From Acanthopleura granulata (Eukaryota > Mollusca > Polyplacophora > Chitonida > Chitonidae), in assembly GCA_016165875.1 (NCBI GenBank), contig JABBOT010000001.1, forward strand, positions 38,686,153 through 38,750,152: a stretch of DNA of 64,000 bases. Reading direction: 5' to 3'. The position numbers and the translations under genes were made by a program. Positions within the stretch are counted from its first letter, which is position 1. The number at the start of each line of letters is the position of its first letter. The notes under the pieces were generated by a model. It made no database searches and had not been told where the DNA came from. It was given only the letters and a program-made list of their open reading frames with translations. This document shows, piece by piece, positions 46,001 to 57,665 of this stretch.

Positions 46001-48181
46001 AAGTTGTTGCAATGCTTAAAGTGTGTCTACGAAACACCGCAAGCGCTGTCGTATTTAGTATACTTAAGGTTTTTACCTCTGCCCGAGGGTAGGTGTAAAT
46101 TTGCAGCAAACTTTGTATCAAGTCGCAGCTACTCCAGCTTTGTAAGATGGTCAGTTTTTCCTGCGACACAAGTCCGACATGGTTACACCCAGTCGCAGTC
46201 CTACTCAAGCTCCATAAGACGGGCTCCAGGAATGTAACTTCGTGTCAGATATGTATTTAGCTGCAGAGAACCGTGTATAAATGTATTATCTTTATGTTTT
46301 AGATGTTAAAATATCTGCTTGTGTTTTAGATGTTACAAGATGTGCTTAGGTTTTAGGTCTCACAAGATGTGCTTCTGTTTCGGATGTTACAAGATTTGTT
46401 TATATTACAGATGTCACAAGATGTACTTAGGTTTTAGGTCTCACAAGATGTGTTTCTGTTTCGGATGTTACAAGATTTGCTCATATTACAGATGTTACAA
46501 GATGTGCTTAGGTTTTAGATCTCACAAGATGTGCTTCTGTTTCAGATGTTACAAGATTTGCTCACATTACAGATGTTAAAAGATGTGCTTCTGTTACAGA
46601 TGTTAAAAGATGTGGCTCTTGTTTCAGGTATTACAAGATGAGAAGCTGGCAGAGAATGCCGAAAAGATGGGAACATTGCTTAGGTCAGAGCTCGGCAAAC
46701 TCCCCACTGATGTTGTCCGTCTTGTCAGGGGAAAAGGACTTCTCAATGCCATCGTGATTCATTCTAGTAAGTTCACTGTCCTGACATTACATTTGCCTGT
46801 GGTGTCTTGGTTATGTTCTTAACGATGAAGAAAAGCATTTATTCTTGGTTATGAGCTGTGCTAATAGACTTGATTGCTGTCACATAGAGGTACATTGTTA
46901 GGTATGGCATGAAACCCCAGTCTAATAAACCTAAATTATGGGGCCTCTGTGGCTCAGTTGGCTAAGGTGCTAGTGCAGCGTAATGACCCAGAAGCCTCCC
47001 AACAATGCTGAAGTCCAGGCCATGCCTCTCTGTCCCTCTCTGGCCAAACTTGTGAAGATCTGCCAGCAACCTGTGTATGGTCATGGGTTTCCCCTGAACT
47101 CTGCCTGGTTTCTTCCCACCATAATGCTGGCTGCCATCGTATTAGTGAAATATTCTTGAATACGGTTTAAATTACCAATCGAATAAATCAAAATTAATTA
47201 AATATATACTGAACAAAAATATAAAAACACCCACAGTTTTGATAAAATGAACTGTGCTATCAAATTCTTTTCAATACTGCTCATAAAATGGGCCCTTAGC
47301 AATACATGTCCATAACCAATGGAAACTGACAGCCAATAGTAATTCTGAGGCAGATTACGAAACAGGGATTGGGTCAGTTTGGGAATTTTTACCCTCTAGT
47401 ACCGAGTATGTCAGCTGATTGCCTGCTGCACTGCTACACATCGACAATGCATAGACCTGATGAGATGACTGATGGGAATGTATTCCATTCCTGTATGAGG
47501 GGCACGCATAACGTCAAGATGTTACCCGGAACTGGAAGTTGCCAACGAGCACGCCAGTGTAGAATTCTACTGGTGTTCAATTGCAGACAGATCAGGTGAA
47601 TACACTGGCCAATTGAGCACTTCAATTTTTTCGGCCTCTAGAAATGCTCAGCATACGGCATCAACATGGTGGCGGGCATTGTCATGCTGAAATATTACCC
47701 CATGGTGTCAGCCTAATGGGCACAAGATTTCAGCATGGTATCTTACTGTATTCAAGTTACCATGAAATGAAGTTGAGTGTCCATGACTTATCTCCACCCA
47801 CACAAGTACCCCACCACCACCATATTTTGTTCAGTTTACATTTGTGTGGATGAGCATATAAGGGAGCTAACCCGTTTTTACCAGCAAATTTCAATGAATT
47901 GTCTCCCCTTGAGACGTCGCTACTTAAATATACATCATGCCCATTTAAGATTATTCCCTTGATCTTTTTTTTTTATTATTATTATTTTTTTGTTTTTTTT
48001 TTGTTTTTGTTTTAAAGAATACGATGCGTGGAAAGTGTGTTTGAGACTGCGGGATAACGGATTACTTGCCAAGCCCACCCACGGGGACATCATTCGCTTT
48101 GCCCCTCCCCTGGTTATTACTGCAGAACAGATCCAGGAATGCTCTCATATAATTGAAAAGACCATCATCAGCTTCAAGTGA
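40038..48181 (+). CDS. OAT: Ornithine aminotransferase, mitochondrial
   Basis: The enzyme is a PLP-dependent class-III aminotransferase converting ornithine and 2-oxoglutarate to glutamate semialdehyde and glutamate in the mitochondrial matrix. Coding exons: 40052-40238, 41571-41795, 42402-42625, 43151-43323, 44325-44403, 45182-45295, 46628-46766, 48018-48181. They total 1,305 nt, 434 aa plus stop, close to the usual 439. The ATG at 40052 lies 14 nt after a TTTGACAG acceptor, so a 5' UTR exon exists upstream. Residues 1-30 are rich in Arg/Ser/Leu without acids, a mitochondrial presequence. Family landmarks: [42 protein letters not shown], Glu231 in EGEAG, Asp259 in ADEVQTG, PLP lysine Lys288 in LGKALSGG, and [11 protein letters not shown]. 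The exon 1 donor (GTTCTA) is weak. The exon 7 acceptor is the last unit of a tandem array, and intron 7 holds a dead Tc1-like transposon and a SINE. ATTAAA at 48234 is a possible poly(A) signal. Confidence 0.95.
40270..40425 (+). mobile_element. Diverged SINE in intron 1 of OAT
   Basis: GTGGTTTTCTCTGGGCAGTCC, TCCTCCACCCATAAGCCTAA, CGCTGTCATGTAAGGGAAA, TTTTGAGCAAGGCTATAAACACCAAT and AAATAAGTAAAA follow the SINE tail order. A related piece (TGGTTTTCTCTGGACATTCC) is at 62218-62290. Confidence 0.6.
41303..41511. mobile_element. MITE family A, copy in OAT intron 1
   Basis: Left terminus TAAATGACCTAGAATTTCGTCC, right terminus GGGGCTAAATTTATAG (degraded). The interior shares GCTCATTTTTTCTGC, GGGAAGGTAGGATGATAGCC and TTTGTGACATTTATTTGCCT with the 37798 copy. 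It ends about 60 bp before exon 2. Confidence 0.65.
43408..43570. mobile_element. MITE family A, copy in OAT intron 4
   Basis: TAAATGACCTAAAATTCTGACC at the left and TTGAATTTTAGGCCATTTT at the right, with the family's TTCCTCATTTTTCCTGC interior but a shorter body. Confidence 0.6.
45903..46232. mobile_element. MITE family C-like element in OAT intron 6
   Basis: GGGGCCCGTCTTACAAAG at the left is mirrored by CATAAGACGGGCTCCAG at the right. The 330-bp body is GC-richer than its surroundings and has no convincing frame. No clear target duplication was found. Confidence 0.55.
46298..46640 (+). repeat. 27-bp array ending in the OAT exon 7 acceptor
   Basis: About twelve copies of a unit reading TTTTAGATGTTACAAGATGTGCTTNNG, with starts spaced 26-28 bp. 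The final unit is GTTTCAG|GTATTACAAGATG, where the bar marks the start of exon 7 at 46628. Upstream units keep pyrimidine-AG steps (TTTTAG, TTACAG, TTTCAG), so many decoy acceptors precede the true one. As 27 is nine codons, the array reads open as a spurious Cys-rich peptide. Confidence 0.9.
46940..47187 (+). mobile_element. Full-length SINE in OAT intron 7
   Basis: Pol III-type head GGCCTCTGTGGCTCAGTTGG, then GCCAGCAACCTGTG, CCACCATAATGCTGGCTGCC and TGAAATATTCTTGAATACGG, ending in ACCAATCGAATAAAT. Moderately diverged from the 59752 copy. Confidence 0.85.
47206..47960 (-). pseudogene. Tc1-like transposon relic in OAT intron 7
   Basis: On the minus strand the DDE domain is recognisable in pieces: [15 protein letters not shown], then [16 protein letters not shown], then [14 protein letters not shown] with the second catalytic Asp, then [18 protein letters not shown] with the third position region. 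In-frame stops follow LCPLG, DAVC and IEHQ, so it is inactive. CTGAACAAAAATATAAAAAC at 47206-47226 resembles a Tc1-family terminus. The N-terminal DNA-binding region was not found here. Confidence 0.75.
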
Positions 48182-49539
48182 AAACAAGGACTTCGACACA
48201 CAGGGTGTGTGAATGAATCTGTTGAAAAATTTTATTAAAATTTATATTTCTCTAAATGTTCACATATTATGGGGGGTTATCATTTTGTGAAGTACCTCAT
48301 ACAGTAGATCTTGTTTAGGGCCAGTAGATCATGCTGGTTGCAGTTGTGTGAAGCAGTATATTTAGTATAAGTACAATTTTACGTCTTTTTTAGATCAAAT
48401 CTTCCATATTTAAATTGGACTGAACAGATCTGCATATTGTACATGTTTATGTTGGTGATGTTATTTTTCTCAGTAAACAATGTATTTTTTGAGTTATTCT
48501 TAAATTCCCTATGTTTATTGGTTTCTTAATGCATTTTGATCTCAGGCTGAAATGTTACCAATTGAATACGAGACCGAACAATTTGGATAAGTAATGGAAC
48601 TTAAGGCAGAGAAGTTGCTTTTGTTTGAAGGGAGAATGAGAAAACATATCGAAATGCATGTAAACTTTCCTGAGAACTTGTGGGAATGTTCGATATCTGA
48701 ATGTTACATTGTTGTAAATTTTAGGAATCGAATGAATGGGTCACTTCCTTGGTATTACTGGGTTGTGAACGAAAAAAACATAAAAATGTATTTTTATCAC
48801 CACATAGTCCATTGCTTGATGTGAAGGGGGAAATGTCTCAATCAAATGTTGTCAGCATTATTTTTTTGGTGAAAAAGCATACATGTGAATTTTAGCTGTG
48901 ATGGGGTACAAATACTTTGCTGAAATGACAGTGCATGCAACCACCTGTATTATGGTCGTTAAGTGCTAATACACTAGTCTGTGTTGACGATAACCTGTTT
49001 ATTTTGTCTGGTCATTTGTTTGTAATGAAAGGCACACTGTGTTTTCATGTGACAGTTATCGTATAGGAACATATATAATTTCTCAAACATGAAAGTTGGT
49101 TAGATATTTCTTTTAAGGCAGATTCCATATTTCAACTAAAAGATCAGAACTTCTATTTCTGGAGTTGGGTAAGGGAATGAAACTAAATAACAGAAGTTTA
49201 TATTTATTTATGTTGCGCCTTGCATGAAGTCACATTTGTGAATTCAGTTCAAGCTGGTTTGACTAGAATTGTCGCCAGGAGTTTCGTCAGTAACTGGCCA
49301 TGGTTTTCCGTTGTACAGATTGAACCTTTGTCATCTGAAATTATGGATAAAAAAGAAGTGTCAAATTCTTAACCATTTCAAACAAATTTATGTTTTTGCA
49401 ATTTTATCTGGACTAAAATTCAACTAAACAGAGAACAAGATACATTTCCCTAGAAAAAGCTAACAAAGTGCTAGGAGATCGTTGCTGGGGCCAAAAAAAA
49501 CCATTCTTTTTGTCTTTGTAAAAAATGTGAATCGACAAG

Positions 49540-49880
49540 GAGGAGTGATAAGAATGTATATATACTGTGTCTTCATGTGGCACTGCGAGTCCATGCCGCC
49601 AAAGTGCTGCCTCAACTCGAACATTACGAAGACACCAAACAGGACACCACATTCAGTCACCTTATACTGACACCAGGCCGACCAGTTGTGTTTCAATGTG
49701 CAAAGCTCTCAGTCCCGAAGGCCAAGCGAGGTAGCAATAAGTACCATTTTTAATGTCTTTGGTATGACTCGACCTAGGATTGATTCAAAAACACCTGACC
49801 CCGTGGCAGACGCTCCAACCACTTCGTCACCAAGGTGGTCATGACTGATGTTTTAATGCCGTACACCCAAGAATATTTTG
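49540..49880. repeat. Probable dispersed repeat
   Basis: CTTCATGTGGCACTGCGAGTCCATGCCGCC through CACCAGGCCGACCAGTTGTG to GTATGACTCGACCTAGGATTGAT resembles a sequence that I recall as frequent in molluscan genomic DNA. It is followed by a decayed SINE tail on the minus strand (GTTTTAATGCCGTACACCCAAGAATATT, 49850-49882). Not verifiable here. Confidence 0.35.
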
Positions 49881-50398
49881 TTTACATAGATACGCACTTC
49901 ATGTAGTAGTGGCAAAATGTGGTGATCGACGGATGCACATGTATTTGCAAGAGATGCATTGTCACGAGAGTTGCATTGTGAACATGTAACCTCATTGATC
50001 AACTTCTTAATTGTCTGTTGGTCCTAGATGGAATTCTTTACGGAGAGCCTTGGCTTTGGTCAGTGAAGGTAGTTCCTAGCAAACACATCGACCAGGCACG
50101 CACAAAATCTCCACTAAAGTATGTTGGCACGGATTACACATCTAATGTATAAAGAGCACTACTGTGATCCGTCTGTGTCTTTCGGAAGATCGTTGCATTG
50201 TCTGTAAACTACGACTTGGCATCAAGGCTTGTAAGTTTTCAATCCCTGGCATATAATGCATCAATAGATATATTAAGCTTCCCATCCGTCCCCTCAGTTT
50301 TACCTGGCCCGCTCAACTGCCACAATACTCAACAGATTTTCCTGAAACTTGACAGATATGTAGTATGGCCACAGCGTACGTGTGCGTGAGATTTGAAC

Positions 50399-50852
50399 CT
50401 TCCCTTCCACGGACGAAGTTGTCACCAGGTGCTCTGGGCTTCAAACTGTTGGTGACATCAAGAAGGACTCTGGACACTTATCTTGAGAGTTGTATTTCAC
50501 TTTATTCACCGTACATTTTATTCTCAAGAGTGAAGTCTGGAAAAGGTTTATGTCTCAGTCCATGACTGGGTTGTTGGGTAGTGTTGCCATAGCTATTCCC
50601 AACATGGACTGAACGTTTCTGAACAAAGAATAAGTATGAACAATATAACAATATAAGAAGGGATTAAAAGACTGATTAGAGGATGAACATTGATGTAGGT
50701 AGCTTCAATATAGGCCTACATGGGTTTATTATAAAGACAAATGTAAGAAAGTGAATACACTGAAGCACAACTTTCAAGATAAGTACCCTTCTTGATGTCA
50801 CCAACAGTTAGAAGACAAGAGCACCTGGTGATGAAGTTGTGGCTCCAGGAAG
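50399..50852. mobile_element. Inverted repeat with about 100-bp arms
   Basis: CACCAGGTGCTCTGGGCTTC, ACTGTTGGTGACATCAAGAAGG and CTTATCTTGA(G/A)AGTTGT on the left arm (50399-50510) recur as the reverse complement on the right arm (50751-50852), around a 240-bp spacer. No coding region is present, so it is a fold-back element or two inverted copies of one repeat. Confidence 0.7.
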
Positions 50853-52339
50853 GTATAATGTTGATATAAGTGAATCTAGAAATTGCTCTATATTTATAAG
50901 CGCCCCCCCCCCCCCCCCAATTTTTTTTACGCGAAGTACAGAAGTACATGTACAGGACAGCGCGTTTCCTACAGCGGTTTGAGTACAAAATCTGTGAAGC
51001 AAAGCTGGAAAAGAGAATCAACGTTCAAATATAAATCACTCTGTCCACGCTGAGGAGGATGTGTGTACAGAAAGTCTCTAAGCTTTACCTTTAATACTTC
51101 TGAGAATATATAATATAAAATAAATTCACCAAACACGTTTGAACCGTTTGAATATGGACATTAATAAAAAAACAGCTTGTCAGTGCAGTCCCGTATGCAG
51201 TTTCCATTGTATGTAAAATTACAGGTTCATGAATTGGGAACACAAACATGTGTAGGAAAGGTCAAACTAAGCGTCCAAGACAAGATTAGAATGTTTTCAC
51301 TGAAGTATACGAAGTCTATATAGCAATGAAAACGTTTGTTCGATACCGAATAAAACGTTTATTCTAATATGGGAATAAAACGTTTATACTAAATGCTTGA
51401 GGAGGATTTCTTAACTTTCTATTATAAACTATAAGTGTTTGGTTTTTCTAGTAAATGTTATAGTTGTTACCAAAAAAATTACAAAACCTTAATTATTAAC
51501 AGCCCAATATTTTATACTTATGTGTACATTTTAAATTTTACACAGTTAGTAAAATACGTAGAATGCGTGAAGTACAATTGTATATGTACTTCAAGACAAT
51601 CAGAAATAATTACCTTAGCCTCTTTACTGCCTGAAATTCATCCGGCTTCTATCTATAGACGAGTGACACGAGGGTATACAGCGGTCGGCCGAGCACACGC
51701 CGGCTCCCTCTGCGCCGGCCGTTACCTGTGTGAGGGGAAAACATTGGGATCCTAACTGACAGCTTCTATAGGTATGATAATATCGAAGATGTCAGTCACA
51801 CTGGCCAAAGTCCTTTCAGTCATTGTTTGATGCTCGGTGTCGTATTGCAGGTGTAATTTTTTAGTTCTGAGCATCGCCAGTGCTCGACAGAAAAAAAAGA
51901 GCACCGAGCGTTCCGCGTCCACACCGGCTATATGACGACAACAATTATTTCCACCATTGGTTTAATCTTGATGGTCTGACAGTAGTCAAACATAAACCGG
52001 GGCTATCTTTTCAAAAATGTAATGTTATATCCAGTGCTTTTTATAACAACGGTTGCTGTAAAGGGCTGAATGGAGGGGGCGTGCTCAGGGAATGAAATCG
52101 CAATATTGGTGTTGACACCATGTTTATGATGTGAATTGACATGAATAGGTACAAGATGTATCCTTACAGGCGTAAACAGAGAATTGTATAGGGCTATGTA
52201 TAAAAAACGAAGACTTTTTGTTGTTGGCTATAGAATAAATATTACACAGTATTTACAACGACGTATTTATTGTTTGCACATACATTTCTCGTCTTGCATA
52301 ATACATATGCATGAATGATTTTTCTCGATTTCTCTTGCA

Positions 52340-52548
52340 TGAGGGCCGTTTCCTCAAAGCCGTGCAGTATATGGATTTTAGTCAGACTTTGAAAGGAGAC
52401 TTAAAATTCGCGACACTTGACAAGTGTTTGCTTATATGTTAAGAGAGATATATCAAAATCTGAATCCCTGGGACAATAAAGTGAGAATTATATCGACGTT
52501 TATTAAAGTTTGAATGAAATAATGACTTTGTGGAATCGGCCCCAGATG
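52340..52548. mobile_element. MITE family C-like element
   Basis: GGGCCGTTTCCTCAAAG on the left faces CTTTGTGGAATCGGCCCC on the right, about 209 bp apart. It directly abuts the SINE that follows. No target duplication was identified. Confidence 0.5.
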
Positions 52549-52555
52549 CTTAAAT

Positions 52556-52806
52556 ATTTTGTTTATTTGATTGGTGTTTTACGCCGTACTCAAGAATATT
52601 TCACTTATACAACGGCGACCAGCATTGTGGTGGGAGGAAATCGGGCAGAGCCGGGGGGAAACCCACGACCATCAGCAGGTTGCTGGCAGACCTTCCCACT
52701 TACGGCCGGAGAGGAAGCCAGCATGAGCTGGTCTTGAACTCAGAGTGACCGCATTGGTGGGAGGCTTTTGGGTCATTGCGCTGTGCTAGCGCGATAACCC
52801 TGTTAC
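52556..52806 (-). mobile_element. Full-length SINE, minus strand
   Basis: Read on the minus strand it has a head with CTAGCACAGCGCAATGACCC, a body with AGCTCATGCTGGCTTCC and CCACGACCATC-complement blocks, and a TATTCTTGAGTACGGCGTAA tail with ACCAATCAAATAAAC. Well preserved. Confidence 0.85.
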
Positions 52807-55785
52807 CTAAAAAAAACAAAGAAGCTGAAAAAGCTACGTGTATTACGTGTATATGCATGTTTGCCTTTTAAAACTGTTCTCCACACTTGGCGGGTTGCAC
52901 GACAGTGTATAGCTTTAGACCAGTAAAGCTATACAGAGTCGATCAGTTGTTCCAACTCGCCCCGGATGCAGTATTTTCACATCATAGCGGTTGTTTTTGC
53001 TGACAGATGTTTGCTGCCGTGTGCCAATTTGTTAACCGTTGGTTCCACTGGTTCCACACAGCTCATTCCACGCCCACCTTTTAGCAGTCAAATCACCTCT
53101 GCACTACACGTTGTTTTCTCACAATCTCTCTATGGGAACCCTTGAAGCATCAAACAGTTATAGATTATCATCCTCAATTCCGTCTTCACTGTGTGCGTGG
53201 ATACAATTTTTCTACACATCATCCAACCTGTATAATAAAATCATTGGTTCAGACAATGCTGTATTTGAAACTTATATTCTGTTATTAAAATCTGCTCTAC
53301 TGCCATCCATGGGTACATGTAAAATAATGCAATAATATATACATTGAATTGAAACATTATCGGACCAGTACACTTGCATTTTCACCCATAATAAACCAAT
53401 CATAGTACATGCAAATGTCTTCTCTTTCATCTTTATAGTTTTTGCTTTCGTTTACTTTCCCTGGTACTTATCGTTAATTTCCCCTTATACAATTGCAAAT
53501 ATATGTAATGATAATTTTTTTGCTGAACAAAAAAGAAAGCAAAGAAAGAAAACATTTCTATCACCATCACGAATAAAACCTGAAGACGTCATTGGGATTT
53601 TAGGCCATGTGTTCGATTTTCAACATCATCGACCAGGCTGAGAAGTCAGTGTAGCCATTTAGCACTATTCCCACACACCTCAAGAATGTATACATATAGA
53701 AACTTGTTAAACCATGTGTAAATTGAAAGTGTTTCACTACAGATAAACATTAGATATATCGAGGCTTGAGCTTCGGTTAAGATAATTTATATCTTACATC
53801 TTTATGATAAATTTCAGTGATTTATAGTTTAACCTCGGAATAAAAAATTATCTAACAGCGACTAAACTGTGATAAGATATATCTTGTAGGGATATGCATG
53901 AACTGTTGTAAAACCAATCGCATTTGTTCCGTGCCAACGGTCAGTTTATGTGAATGCATGTATGTCAATAAAAACACTCATCATCTCAATGGTATAACAA
54001 AAAGGAATATTTAAAGAACTCTAATTGTAACGTATAGTGAACTCTTATGCTATACCCAGTGATGTACATTCACCGGGTTTCCTTTGGCTTGTTAGCCGCC
54101 TTTCCAGCAATGCAGCTGATCAATTGACCATTTCCTTCGGCGAATTCGTCCCATGTGTGTAAATAAATATCCCGCTGAGGGAATAGAATAGCTGAGGATA
54201 CTTCAAAAACAGGAGAAATTATAAGACATTAAAACCAAACCACTCATGTCCCAAATTCATTATTCCCTGGTTAATCAAGGGAACAAATTGGAGGTCTGAT
54301 TATTGTATTGATACTTTGTTTGTGTCGGATAGCCATTAAGTGATTGGGCCGGTACTCGTCTCCGCCTCTCTTCCCTCGGCTGAGGCGAGCCGTTTCAGGC
54401 CGGCGAAGAGCTCGCTCAAACTCTCCCGAGCAAAGCGACCGTTAGATTCAGCTTGTTAATTGCTACACCGGTTTCTTTTTCTCCATCTCTGCGGTGATCT
54501 TAAGAGCCGGTTCTGGATACCTTTTTTTTGAACTGATTACTGGGTTCGTCCTTCCTATTGATGCGCCATATGTTCTCTATGGAAATCCTGTTTTCTCTTA
54601 ACGGCCACCAATGGCTTTGTTAATATGTTACTGGATTTTTCTTTGGAGTGTAGCAGGCACCAATTAAGTAATAACGAAATGTCTTCTGAGATGTCTTTTG
54701 CTGAGCACCGAAGCATATACTGAGGTAGTATAGGCTATTTGTATGATTCATCTAATGCACGTTTTGTTTTTATCACTGCAGATTAGAAAGTTCCTGTTTC
54801 GTTTGCTTTTAAGGATTTTGTAAATTTTTATGTCTTTATTTTTTTATTTCTGTCTTAAATGCGGAATAGAAACTTTTGAAAGTTTGATGGGTGGAAGGTT
54901 TCATCGTTGCAGTATAGATACATGAACTGTGGTATTGTCCAAGACTATATACCTGTGATTGAAATATAAATTCGATTGTATGTAAATTCGCCCATGGCAC
55001 ACAACAACCATAAACTAATATCCCAAATACATAAACGGTCAATAAGCATAAACATGTACCAGTTCTCAATAAAAAAAAAAATGAACGAAAAGGAAAACGC
55101 ATTCAGATGCATATATACAAATTCATGAAAAGTTTACATTTGTCCTGCCTGCATGGTGGACAAAATCGATATGAACAACCATATGTCCAAATGTAGAAAC
55201 ATGTATTCTTATCATAGTTTCTGTTAAGAGGAGTATAATTCGGATGTTAAATTATATTTTCCTTTTCCCTTTTCTTACAGATGAACTTAATCTATATATA
55301 CCAAGCTGTTTTCTACATGCGCTGAGGATAGAAAATACATTTTTAAATAAAAGAACTCGTCGTTTCAAACTGAATAGAAGGAACAAAAAACATTGCAAAT
55401 TCACCATTAGAGGTTATATATTTGTCGCATGTAAAATCAAATCCTAATACAAATGAGCAGTTGTCACAGTCTTTTGTATGAATGTAGAATGTAGCGCAAG
55501 GTTAAAGCGTTATATAGGTACCTTGAACCCCACACTTAAATATTTTTCATATGCGGCTGAGGAATTTTTTAATTTCATTAAGAGAAATTACATTACATTA
55601 TATAGGGTATACATGGGTGTCAGAGACATTGTATAAATAACACACGTGTGTTATCATATATGTATAATAACATATATAGGTCAGTATCAGCCAGGCTCAT
55701 GCCCTATTACTATACAAAGATGAAAATTTGAAACAACTGTGTAAGACATTTGCAGATTCCTGTATGATCTGTTTAAATTAATTTA

Positions 55786-56045
55786 TTTATTTTTCGTGTT
55801 TTACGACGTGCTCAAGAATATTTCACATATATATATATGCGAAGGGCATTATGGTGGGAGAAAACCGGGCAGAGACCTGTGGGACCCACGCCTATCATTT
55901 ATATCAGCACGTTTCTTGCAGACTATTAGACGGAAGACAGGTATAGCATGAGCTAGACAGTAAATCACACTGGCCGCATTAGTGAGTCTCGTGAGTTATT
56001 GTGCTTTTCTGTGCTAACATTCTAACCGCTTGGCCACGGAGGCCC
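55786..56045 (-). mobile_element. Full-length SINE, minus strand, diverged
   Basis: The complement of GGGGCCTCCGTGGCCAAGCGG is at the right end (56026-56045) and the complement of an AAATAAAT tail at the left. The interior has a TA dinucleotide expansion at 55828-55840. Confidence 0.8.
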
Positions 56046-56179
56046 CAACCAGTTTTTAATTCAATAGTTTTTCAAGATGGGCATTCGTTTCAAAACTTGA
56101 TTTGCATATTGCATTCATTCGACAGTATATATAGCTGGACATACTTTCGTGTACATATAGAATTGAAATGCACCTGCAA

Positions 56180-56383
56180 TAAATGATCTAAAATTTACAT
56201 AAGTTAATAAGTTACTTATTTTTCCTAATTCTGAGAGTTATATTTATTTTAGAAAATTGTTTTGCGGTTTGTTTGGAAGGTTGGGTGATACTCTGCTGGT
56301 AAATGGTGAGTTTCATCAACAGAAATAATATTTTAGTTGCCTCTAAAGATGCTCTTTTTTGGACGAAAATTTAGGTCATTTAC
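56180..56383. mobile_element. MITE family A
   Basis: Left end TAAATGATCTAAAATTTAC, right end GGACGAAAATTTAGGTCATTTA. The interior TTTTTCCTAATTCTGAGAG, GGTTTGTTTGGAAGGTTGGG and AATAATATTTTAGTTGCCTC matches the 37798 copy. It starts 135 bp from the SINE ending at 56045. Confidence 0.7.
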
Positions 56384-57559
56384 AGTAGGTGTCCATATGT
56401 GCATTCCTGTCAGTCTTATATACGAATATAGTCAAAACTGAATTTTTGCCTACTAAATGATTTATAGATCTCTACATTTAAGGCTTTATTGTGCAGTTCG
56501 CTTCCAAGAAAAATATATCGTATGCTTCTTCATTATAAATATCTATTATCCTTATTCTGACAACTGGCCTTAATATCTTCTATGTATAGCCATACAACCT
56601 GTAATTATATAAATATTTTACTAAAACCTTGTCTTAAACCGACATTATTGCATTTTAAAATGACTTGAAGTTTTTCAAAAACACTATAACTGAAAATGAT
56701 ATTCACATCACTTTTAGTAACGATAGGCCTATACTTGTTGTTTGTTTTGTTTTTTTTAGTTACGGTGTATTCATATACATGTATCCAAAAAGAATACCGT
56801 TGACAAACAGCTGAATTTCAGCAATAAATCTTCGTTATGTACAAGTGGTTTGGAGGGTGTGTTAGATGTAAAAAGGACACGAACCACTGACGAGAATTGG
56901 CATGCACGTGGGATTTTGTATATCATAAAATAAAAATCGGTCGCCTGAAAACTGCAAATACAGGAACTAATTAGGTGTGACCAATGTATCACTTTAAACA
57001 GCTATATATAAACAATGTCATATTTTCTCGGCTCGACAAAAAACTAAATTCGAAACAGAAAAATCGGAAATGTTAACAAAGCAGACGACGGCTTCGGTGG
57101 ACAATCTGTGAGATTTATGTTCGTGGCCTTACGCAGGGCAATGCGCGTGCGAGACGATGGCCGGTTGTAGAGAGGGGTTGATGGCGCGGCACCCACGGGC
57201 CGTGACCCCCGCTCCAGTCTACATCTTCACCCAGATAAAATGGGCTTGTTCAATCAAAGTTCCACCGTTCACGGGCCAATGAATGTTATACAACAAGCTA
57301 ATGGATTTGACCGGCCTACAGGAATTAATCACTATTTGACGCCGTGCAGTGGCTAAATGACTTGATATGCTATGAGTCGCGAGAGAACTGAAAACACCAT
57401 GGCGGCTGCTATACACTAAGAGAAAATATTACATGTACGTGTGTACTGAATTCTGAATAGTCATAACCAAAGAACAAATAGTTAATAATTAACCGGAAAT
57501 ATGTACCGTGGTTTGAAAACTTTACACTGCAAGAGTTTATAAACTTAACATTAATAATA

Positions 57560-57665
57560 CATTTATTTGTTTATTTATTTTGATGTATTTATTTTATTAG
57601 TTTATTTTGTTTGAGATTTTTTTCACACAGGCGACAACGGTCCGGGTTATGGTCGGAGGAAACGG
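57560..57665 (-). mobile_element. Decayed SINE tail, minus strand
   Basis: TTTATTTGTTTATTTATTTTG followed by TTTTTTTCACACAGGCGACAACGG and GGTTATGGTCGGAGG: the tail order of the SINE family on the minus strand, with the central motif degraded. Confidence 0.5.

Noticed and set aside
46319..46579. Cys-rich 86-codon open frame that looks like a small secreted peptide
   Set aside because: It is the translation of the 27-bp (nine-codon) tandem array before OAT exon 7, lies in an intron, and has no independent start or signal peptide.
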